Source of the DNA: DATKEH01 sp035546355
GTDB lineage: Bacteria > Acidobacteriota > Thermoanaerobaculia > Multivoradales > JAIOJS01
Length of the DNA: 7,928 bases
Assembly (NCBI GenBank): GCA_035546355.1
Contig: DATKEH010000288.1
Span: 1-7,928 of the forward strand
Reading direction: 5' to 3'
In this document: positions 1 to 7,928 of the stretch, piece by piece
Numbering within the stretch: the stretch's first letter is position 1
Layout: the number at the start of each line of letters is the position of its first letter
Translations under genes and position numbers: made by a program
Notes under the pieces: model-generated
The model's database searches: none
Told to the model about the DNA's origin: nothing
Seen by the model: only the letters and a program-made list of their open reading frames with translations

Positions 1-332
1 GGCCGGAAGGTGCCGCCGTCCTGGACCCCGGAGAGGTTCTCGACGCTGGCGGGGACGGCCTCGAGACGGTAGTAGGCGACCTTGCCCGTGCTCCTCTGGC
101 GTATCCAGACCTCGACGAGCGAGGGGGTGAAGCGGACGAGCTGGACGAGGAGGAAGCCGTTCGGGCGGGGGCCGATGACCTTGGCGAAGATCTCGGGCCG
201 TCCCTCCACCGCGCCCTGGACGCAGAGGGTCTCGGCGATGCAGGCGTTGACCTTCTTGCCGGCGAAGGTCTGGGCGCCGGTGATGTCGACCCAGAACTCG
301 AAGTCCCGCTGGGCGGACGTGGTGAGCGGCGC
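1..332 (-). repeat. Shared C-terminal domain, copy 3 (in the metalloprotease)
   Basis: Residues 440-550 of the protease. The core (residues 469-518, bases 96-245) has the CIAETLC motif, then GRPEIFAKVIGPRPNG and VEVWIRQ. By my hand alignment it is identical at 30 of 50 positions to the last copy in the upstream protein. The resemblance to a C-terminal beta domain of secreted Acidobacteriota proteins is from memory. Confidence 0.85.
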
Positions 333-1649
333 CCGCGCCGGCGGGGTCGAGTCGTTGCCGCCGCCGCCGCCGCCCGCCGCCTTGTAGACCGCCGCGATCG
401 CATTGCGGTCGTCCTGGCCCAGCTTGGCGCCGCGGCGGTCGTTGTGCAGCCCGGAGCGCATCACGGCCTCGTCGGCGGCGCTGCCGGCGACGCAGGCGCC
501 GGTCGCCACGTCGCCGCAGGAGTGGGCGAGGCCGAGGGCGTGTCCGAACTCGTGGGTGAACAACTGGGCCATACCGCTCGAGTTGCCCTCGGCGAAGCAG
601 GCGATGCCGTCCTGGGTGATGAGGTCGGCTTCGACGATCCTGCGCCAGATCTTGCCGTTGAAGTCGGAGACGATCTGCGAGCTCGTCCAGGGCCCGGCGA
701 TGGCGAGGATGCCGCCGCCGCCGGGGCCGCAGACGAAGGTGCCCGGCACCTCGCCGTTGGGATCGTCGAAGAGGATCGCGTTGACGCCGTCGCTGCCTCC
801 GGCGAAGCCGTTGGCGGAGCTGGTGACGCCGACCAGCTCGAAGCGGATGGGGGTGCCGGGATCGCCGTTCCAGGCGGTCATCGCGGCCCCGATCTCGTTC
901 GCGCCGCCGCCGGCCAGGCCCGGCTGGCCGGCGACGTGGCGGCGCCAGGAGACCTCGCCGCCGTCGTCGAACTCGGTCCAGCGCGGGTTCCTGCCGCCGA
1001 TCTCCATCAGATTGAACCTCTCGGCGACCGCCCGCAGGTCGCCCCGGGGGTCGCTGAGGAGGTAGTCGGGCTCGGCCCGCTCTCCCCGTGCGCGCGCGGC
1101 AAGCCACTCGGCGAAGCCCGCGAAGTCGCGCAGCGCCGCGGGCTCGCTCCAGTCGCGGCCGTTAGCGGTCGCGGGATCCGCGACGGCGTGGGCACCGGCG
1201 AGCTCGCGCAGGGCCAGGACGTGGCGCCCGACCCGCCTCTCGTGGAAGGCGCCGAGCATCAGGTGGAGGGGCGCCCAGGCGCCGTCCGGCCGGGGCTCGA
1301 GGAAGAGGAGAGCCCGCTCGCCCTCCGCGAAGCGCGGCGCTCCCCAGAGGACGAGCTCGAGCCCGTCGGGCCCCTCGCCGCCGGGGACATGGACGACGAG
1401 CGTGCTCGCCAGCGGCTCGCCCTTGAGCACCCGCTCGATCTCGAAGCTGTAGCGAGTGGCGGCCTCCCTGGGAGCCGGCCAGCGGCCGGTGATGTGGCCC
1501 AGGGCGATGACCGGCGCCTGATCGGCCAAGACCGGGTCGGAGATCATGACGTAGATCGTGGCGGCGGCCGGCGCGGCCGTCGAGGCCGGCAGGGCGGCTC
1601 CGAGCAGCGCCAGGGCGGGGGCGAGACGGAAGAAGTCGAGGCTCTTCAT
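1..1649 (-). CDS. Secreted matrixin-like (metzincin) zinc metalloprotease, 3' end beyond window
   Basis: Predicted exported zinc endopeptidase; 549 full codons are present and the C-terminus is cut by the left edge. The ATG is preceded by a purine-rich ribosome binding site (AAGGAAGG, 9-base gap). Residues 1-30 form a Sec signal peptide (hydrophobic APALALLGAALPA, then Ala-rich cleavage region). Residues about 31-140 are a beta-rich N-terminal region of a kind I associate with related secreted proteases (from memory). The catalytic signature HEFGHALGLAH is at residues 366-376, giving three His zinc ligands and Glu367 as general base. A likely Met-turn, AVMRSGLH, surrounds Met397. A six-glycine linker (426-431) leads to a C-terminal domain (about 440-550) that is homologous to two copies in the upstream neighbour. 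Those copies end in GFLP, so this gene, at GTFRP, probably stops just outside the window. The start overlaps the upstream stop (ATGA), suggesting translational coupling. The substrate is unknown. The family call is firm; the precise MEROPS family is less so. Confidence 0.9.
   Translation of the reverse strand, partial: MKSLDFFRLAPALALLGAALPASTAAPAAATIYVMISDPVLADQAPVIALGHITGRWPAPREAATRYSFEIERVLKGEPLASTLVVHVPGGEGPDGLELVLWGAPRFAEGERALLFLEPRPDGAWAPLHLMLGAFHERRVGRHVLALRELAGAHAVADPATANGRDWSEPAALRDFAGFAEWLAARARGERAEPDYLLSDPRGDLRAVAERFNLMEIGGRNPRWTEFDDGGEVSWRRHVAGQPGLAGGGANEIGAAMTAWNGDPGTPIRFELVGVTSSANGFAGGSDGVNAILFDDPNGEVPGTFVCGPGGGGILAIAGPWTSSQIVSDFNGKIWRRIVEADLITQDGIACFAEGNSSGMAQLFTHEFGHALGLAHSCGDVATGACVAGSAADEAVMRSGLHNDRRGAKLGQDDRNAIAAVYKAAGGGGGGNDSTPPARAPLTTSAQRDFEFWVDITGAQTFAGKKVNACIAETLCVQGAVEGRPEIFAKVIGPRPNGFLLVQLVRFTPSLVEVWIRQRSTGKVAYYRLEAVPASVENLSGVQDGGTFR
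522..554 (-). other. Metzincin zinc-binding motif HExxHxxGxxH
   Basis: Codes HEFGHALGLAH, residues 366-376 of the protease: His366, His370 and His376 as zinc ligands, Glu367 as catalytic base. All key positions are intact, so the enzyme is predicted to be active. Confidence 0.93.
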
Positions 1650-4069
1650 GGCAGGAACCCTTCCTTGTCGGCGAGGCCGTCGAGGGCCAGCAGCTCCTCG
1701 CCCGGCGCCACCGGGTCGAGGCGGTAGTAGCGAACGTCTCCGCCCGACAGTTGCTCGATCCACACCTCCACCTGCGAGGTGGAGAACTTGACCAGTGTGG
1801 GCCACAGGCGGCCGTTGGGCTTGGGCCCCACGACGCGCACGAAGACCTCGGAGCGGCCCGCCAGCGCGCCGCTGGCGCACAGCGTCTCGGCGATGCAGTC
1901 GGCCTCCGCCCGGCCCGGGATGCTGCCGCCGCCCGCCGTGACGCGGATCTTCACGCGATAGCCGGGCAGGCGGCCGCTGGTGAGCCAGGGGCCGTCGGGC
2001 GGCGGCGGGTCGCCGGCGGCGCGCGGGGTGGCGCCGTTCGCCGGCACGCCGACCGCCAGCTCCCGGCCGCGAGCGGGCTCTTCGGAGAGGACCGCCACCG
2101 CGGCCTGACCGGCGGCGGCGGTCTGCGAGAGCGGCGGCAGGAAGCCGCCGCGGTCGGCGACTCCCGACAGCGCCAGGCGCTCCGCGCCCTCGGCGACAGC
2201 CGGCAGCAGGTGGTAGGTGACGACGCCGGTCGCCTCCTGGTGATTCCAGATCTCCACCTGCGAGGTCGAGAACTTGACGTAGGTCGGCCACAGATGGCCG
2301 TTGGGCTTCGGCCCCACCACCCGCACGAAGACCTCCGCCCGCCCGGCGAGGGCGCCGCTGACGCAGAGCGTCTCCTCGATGCAGTCGCTCTCCAGCCGGC
2401 CCGCGATCGGGCCGCCGCCGCCGGTGATCCGCACCTTCACCCGGTGGCCGGGCAGCAGCGGGCTGGAGAGCCAGGGGCCGGGAGGCGGCTCGGGGACGAT
2501 GCCGATCGGCAGCAAGCCGAGGAAGGGCCCGGCGGCACGGGTGCTGCGCTGGAAAGAATCTTCCCTGGTGAAGTGGCCGATGAACGCTCCCTCGAGCTCA
2601 TTACCGCCCGATTTCGTGATCTCGTTGATCACCCCTCCCTTGGTGCCGCCAATCTCAGCTTCGAAACCAGGAGTCTTGAATTCCACCTCGCGCACGAACT
2701 CTGTTGCGAAGGGGTCGGTCACCCTGCCGAGGACCAAGGCTCCTTCTGCGACATAGGAATAGACGAGAGCCTCGCCGAAGAAGGCGCAGCCGATGCTGAC
2801 GAAGCTCTCGCTCGCCTTCGGCACCGCTTCGAGATCGACCGGGTCGAAGTATCCCTGCTCGGGTACGTAGCGCAGGGCGCGCAAGACTCCGGCCGCCTTG
2901 TCCGGAAAGATCGTCACGCTGCGGCCGCTCTGGTCGGTGGTGACGCAGGGATCGACCACCACGAACGGGTCGTCGGCCTTGGCGATCGGGGCCGAGCCGA
3001 TCACCACCCCCTCTGGGGCGGGCGCCAAGAGATCCGGAAAGAGCACGACCGCGCCATCGTCGCGATGCACGACCAGCGACCATTCGTCGGCGCTGGGCTG
3101 ATTGTGGCCGTAGTACGCGTGACCGAAGACACCAGGGAAGGCAGCCCCTGGCATCAGGCTGCCGCCAGGATTGAGGCCAAAACGGGAGATGATTCCCGTG
3201 TCGCCACGCTGCGCCATGATCGTGAAGCGGTCGCGAGAGTCGGGGACGGTCTCGACCGCGGTGGCGAGCGGGGTCGGCAGCCCCAGTTGTGCGATCGCTG
3301 CGCGGCTTTCCCCATCGTAGTCGATACCCCAGCTCCAGCCCTTTAAGTTACCATCGATCGCCACCACGTTGACGTCGCCGGAACCGTTGCTCGCGATGTC
3401 GACGCTGAACCCTTCCGCGAAGGGCATGTAGAAGGGTTCGGGAACCAACGGCGGGCGGTCGCGCCGCAGCCAGGCACGGCCGATACCCAGCTGGCGTGTG
3501 TCGGCGTCGCCGCCGAGAAAGGCGAAATCCAGATAGACGTCGGTGCCGCTCGCCGGCGTAATCGTCGTCGTGATCTCCAGCGGATTCAGGCCCACCCCTG
3601 TGATCAGCACCTGAGGCTGGCCGAAGTCGAAGCCGAGCTTGATGGGGGGGCAGCCGTCGCCGGCGCGGACATCGACGAAAGCGAAGGAACGGCCCGGCAG
3701 GATGGGCTCCATGGAGAGGTCCATGCTGCCGAACCCGTCCGGGTGGAAGCTGGCCTCCATCGTCCCCCATTCTCCGGCCGAGCTCAGGCGGTGGAGGTCA
3801 CCGTCTCGGGTGATGACGCCCCCCCCTGTCACGACCACGTTGGCGGCCCCCGGGGCGAGAGATACCAACGCCGCCCACTGGCCCGTGCGGCTGTTGATCT
3901 GCAGCGCGGCAAGCTCTTCGCCGGTAACACTCGTTTGTTGAATGCAAACGTCTTTGTCGACCGCCGCGGCAGGCGGGGCGAGCACCAGAGGTGCCGCGAT
4001 CGCGAGGACCAGAAGCAGCGCTCGCTGCGCCCTGCGCGGCGCGGGAGCCGGGGACGACCTCGCGCTCAC
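1646..4069 (-). CDS. Secreted beta-rich protein of unknown function with TonB-receptor-like insert and two C-terminal repeat domains
   Basis: I do not recognise the main domain. From the GTG at 4069 the product is 807 residues. Residues 1-36 are a textbook signal peptide: Arg-rich n-region, hydrophobic ALLLVLAIAAPLVLA, then PPAAA before VDKDVC. Residues 37-457 are beta-rich with many Gly/Asp turns and no motif I can name. Residues 458-509 resemble the plug/barrel junction of TonB-dependent receptors (GFEAE, GGVIN, ITKSGGNE). Residues about 530-644 and 691-807 are two copies of a domain with a CIxETLC motif, separated by an Ala/Pro-rich linker (645-690). The stop overlaps the metalloprotease start by four bases, so the two are probably one operon. 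Start choice: the GTG has an adjacent GAGGAGG and puts the signal peptide at the N-terminus. In-frame ATGs at 4171 and 4342 also have ribosome binding sites but would add 34 or 91 residues before the signal peptide. An adhesin, surface or substrate-binding role is possible but unproven. Confidence 0.75.
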   Translation of the reverse strand: MSARSSPAPAPRRAQRALLLVLAIAAPLVLAPPAAAVDKDVCIQQTSVTGEELAALQINSRTGQWAALVSLAPGAANVVVTGGGVITRDGDLHRLSSAGEWGTMEASFHPDGFGSMDLSMEPILPGRSFAFVDVRAGDGCPPIKLGFDFGQPQVLITGVGLNPLEITTTITPASGTDVYLDFAFLGGDADTRQLGIGRAWLRRDRPPLVPEPFYMPFAEGFSVDIASNGSGDVNVVAIDGNLKGWSWGIDYDGESRAAIAQLGLPTPLATAVETVPDSRDRFTIMAQRGDTGIISRFGLNPGGSLMPGAAFPGVFGHAYYGHNQPSADEWSLVVHRDDGAVVLFPDLLAPAPEGVVIGSAPIAKADDPFVVVDPCVTTDQSGRSVTIFPDKAAGVLRALRYVPEQGYFDPVDLEAVPKASESFVSIGCAFFGEALVYSYVAEGALVLGRVTDPFATEFVREVEFKTPGFEAEIGGTKGGVINEITKSGGNELEGAFIGHFTREDSFQRSTRAAGPFLGLLPIGIVPEPPPGPWLSSPLLPGHRVKVRITGGGGPIAGRLESDCIEETLCVSGALAGRAEVFVRVVGPKPNGHLWPTYVKFSTSQVEIWNHQEATGVVTYHLLPAVAEGAERLALSGVADRGGFLPPLSQTAAAGQAAVAVLSEEPARGRELAVGVPANGATPRAAGDPPPPDGPWLTSGRLPGYRVKIRVTAGGGSIPGRAEADCIAETLCASGALAGRSEVFVRVVGPKPNGRLWPTLVKFSTSQVEVWIEQLSGGDVRYYRLDPVAPGEELLALDGLADKEGFLP
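1649..1999 (-). repeat. Shared C-terminal domain, copy 2 (end of the 807-residue protein)
   Basis: Residues 691-807, starting at DGPWLTSGRLPG and ending at the gene's stop. The 50-residue core (bases 1751-1900) is identical to copy 1 at 42 of 50 positions by hand count, including CIAETLC, EVFVRVVGPKPNG and VKFSTSQVE. DNA is also closely similar to copy 1, for example around 1801-1890 versus 2287-2376. Confidence 0.88.
1659..1666 (-). promoter_or_regulatory. Ribosome binding site of the metalloprotease
   Basis: AAGGAAGG on the minus strand, 9 bases before the ATG at 1649. It lies within the last codons of the upstream gene and supports both the chosen start and translational coupling. Confidence 0.6.
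2138..2482 (-). repeat. Shared C-terminal domain, copy 1 (upstream copy in the 807-residue protein)
   Basis: Residues 530-644, beginning PGPWLSSPLLPG and ending GGFLP. The core (bases 2237-2386) carries CIEETLC and EVFVRVVGPKPNG. Copies 1 and 2 are much closer to each other than to the protease copy, which fits a later tandem duplication within this gene. Confidence 0.88.
2543..2698 (-). other. TonB-dependent-receptor-like segment inside the secreted protein
   Basis: Residues 458-509 read FVREVEF, then GFEAE, GGVIN, ITKSGGNE and EGAFIGHF. In the large carboxypeptidase-regulatory-like TonB-dependent receptors of Acidobacteriota, a stretch of the form 'G-x-AE-[YF]-G ... GGV[IV]N-x2-TKSG-[TG]-NE-[FY]-HG' ends the plug and starts the barrel. 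Order and spacing match that pattern here. No TonB box, full plug or barrel is present around it. Base composition in 2581-2760 falls to about 57% GC by hand count, below the flanking repeats. This is a fragment or convergent sequence, not a receptor. Confidence 0.6.
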
Positions 4070-4072
4070 CCG

Positions 4073-4079
4073 CCTCCTC
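4073..4079 (-). promoter_or_regulatory. Ribosome binding site for the GTG start at 4069
   Basis: GAGGAGG on the minus strand; its first GAGG is 6 bases from the GTG and the last G only 3. The spacing is tight, but this start alone puts the signal peptide at the N-terminus. Competing sites are GGAGGT at 4177-4182 (5 bases before ATG 4171) and AAGGAGA at 4349-4355 (6 bases before ATG 4342). Confidence 0.45.
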
Positions 4080-4493
4080 GCCCCCGGCGGCCGCGACCGC
4101 ACCGCACAGTCCACGACCACCCGGCCACCCCCCGATCCAACCACTGAGGAACATGCTGCGAAGCTCCACATGGCCCACCTCCGTCGGCAAGCTCGAGACC
4201 GGGACGGTGCCGAGCCGTTACTACTCAATGCGCCAAACGAGCGAAAGTGCGCCAGATCACGGGCGCCTTGCCCGCGCGCGGCCCGAGTACCGCATTTGGT
4301 GAAGGCGGGGCTCATCAGGAGGGGTCGAAGGGTTCGGCACATGGCGAGTCTCCTTTTCGTCTACCTCTCCATGCGCCGAAACGCCGGCGATCGCGCCAGA
4401 CGGTGGGGAGGCGGCCATGACGGCGAGAGTGGAGCGAGCGGGCGAGGAGCGCGCGGGGCGGGCGGTTCCTGGGGCTGCGGTGGCCGTTACCCC

Positions 4494-4499
4494 TATAAT
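4494..4499 (+). promoter_or_regulatory. Perfect -10 box (TATAAT) upstream of the kinase
   Basis: TATAAT in an otherwise very GC-rich stretch, ending 8 bases before the kinase GTG. The expected transcription start is about 4506, giving an almost leaderless message. I see no good -35 hexamer about 17 bases upstream (4471-4476 is GGGGCT) and no extended -10 TG, so promoter activity is uncertain. Confidence 0.45.
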
Positions 4500-4507
4500 G
4501 CAGGGAA

Positions 4508-7634
<3,127 letters not shown>

Positions 7635-7645
<11 letters not shown>

Positions 7646-7928
7646 CGCCGGCGAGGTCACCCGCATCCTCGAGTCGATGCGGGGTGGCGACTCGGCGGCG
7701 GCCGAGCGGCTGGTGGCCGTCGTCTACGCCGAGCTGCGCCGCATGGCGCGGGCGCAGATGAGGGGCGAGCGTCCGGGCCAGACGCTTCAGCCCACGGCGC
7801 TGGTGCACGAGGCCTACCTGCGCCTGATGGCCGGTGGTCCCGCGCCCTGGGAGAGCCGTGCCCACTTCTTCGCCGCCGCCGCCGAGGCGATGCGCCGCAT
7901 CCTCATCGAGCGGGCCCGGGCGCGCGGC
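7635..7928 (+). CDS. ECF-type RNA polymerase sigma factor, partial (3' end beyond window)
   Basis: N-terminal 98 codons of an extracytoplasmic-function sigma-70 factor that would direct RNA polymerase to target promoters. Sigma region 2 is recognisable: VTRILESMRGGD at the N-terminus, YAELRRMARAQM, then TLQPTALVHEAYLRL (residues 50-64), WESRAHFFAAAAEAMRRILIERARARG to the edge. This matches the sigma subfamily (TIGR02999-like) abundant in Acidobacteriota and Planctomycetes and commonly found next to Ser/Thr kinases (recalled, not searched). Region 4 is off the window. The GTG at 7635 lies inside the last codons of the kinase gene, in a different frame, so the two are probably translationally coupled. 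It puts seven residues before the conserved VTRILE. An internal ATG at 7677 would delete part of conserved helix 1 and is less likely. No anti-sigma gene is visible upstream; the kinase may take that control role, which is inference. Confidence 0.93.

Larger units (their letters stand above)
4070..4507. other. Divergent intergenic region between the secreted-protein and kinase genes
   Basis: About 440 bases with no gene I can support. The left part (about 4200-4260) is lower in GC and, read on the minus strand, holds TTTGGCGCATTGAGTAGTAA, a possible but poor promoter for the secreted-protein operon. It also holds two in-frame upstream ATGs (4171, 4342), each with a good Shine-Dalgarno. The right end carries the TATAAT described separately. 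I see no convincing terminator, long inverted repeat or riboswitch. Confidence 0.5.

Noticed and set aside
444..1727. Open frame of 427 codons on the plus strand
   Set aside because: Antisense to the metalloprotease, which has a signal peptide and an intact zinc motif. The plus-strand product is low-complexity Ala/Gly/Arg/Glu text typical of a GC-rich shadow.
2543..2698. Calling the whole 807-residue protein a TonB-dependent receptor
   Set aside because: Only about 50 residues look receptor-like; there is no TonB box, complete plug or C-terminal barrel, and the C-terminus is made of secreted repeat domains.
1751..3346. Open frame of 531 codons on the plus strand
   Set aside because: Antisense to the secreted repeat protein; no recognisable domain, biased composition, and the minus strand has clear homologous repeats.
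4260..4276. Short GGGC/GCCC hairpin in the intergenic region as a terminator
   Set aside because: Stem of only four to five pairs and no T-run; expected by chance at this GC.

Overview
The window is very GC-rich and encodes secreted bacterial proteins, a transmembrane Ser/Thr kinase with a large TPR region, and an ECF sigma factor of the 'TLQPTALVHEAYLRL' type. That combination, plus a recurrent roughly 110-residue secreted domain with a CIxETLC signature, suggests a member of the Acidobacteriota, possibly near Thermoanaerobaculia. This is inferred from gene style only; there is no rRNA or marker gene here.

Layout: two genes lie on the minus strand (1-4069) and two on the plus strand (4508 to the right edge), separated by a divergent intergenic region of about 440 bases. 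The minus-strand pair starts with a secreted protein of unknown function (4069 down to 1646). Its stop overlaps the start of a secreted matrixin-like zinc metalloprotease by ATGA (1649 down to the left edge, 3' end missing). The two proteins share a C-terminal domain: two copies in the first, one in the protease. The first protein also carries, in frame, a short stretch that looks like the plug/first-strand junction of an Acidobacteria-type TonB-dependent receptor.

The plus-strand pair is a 1045-residue membrane kinase (kinase domain, one membrane helix, a TolB/FlgO-like alpha/beta domain, TPRs). It overlaps by 11 bases an ECF sigma factor that runs off the right edge. A perfect TATAAT lies 8 bases upstream of the kinase GTG, so its transcript may be nearly leaderless.

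How they work together is inference. The kinase and sigma factor look like one co-translated signalling unit, and the secreted pair looks like one export unit. The shared intergenic region allows co-regulation but does not prove it. I see no CRISPR array, tRNA, rRNA, insertion sequence or phage gene. The long antisense open frames are by-products of high GC. The clearest oddities are the TonB-receptor-like insert and the shared paired-cysteine domain.
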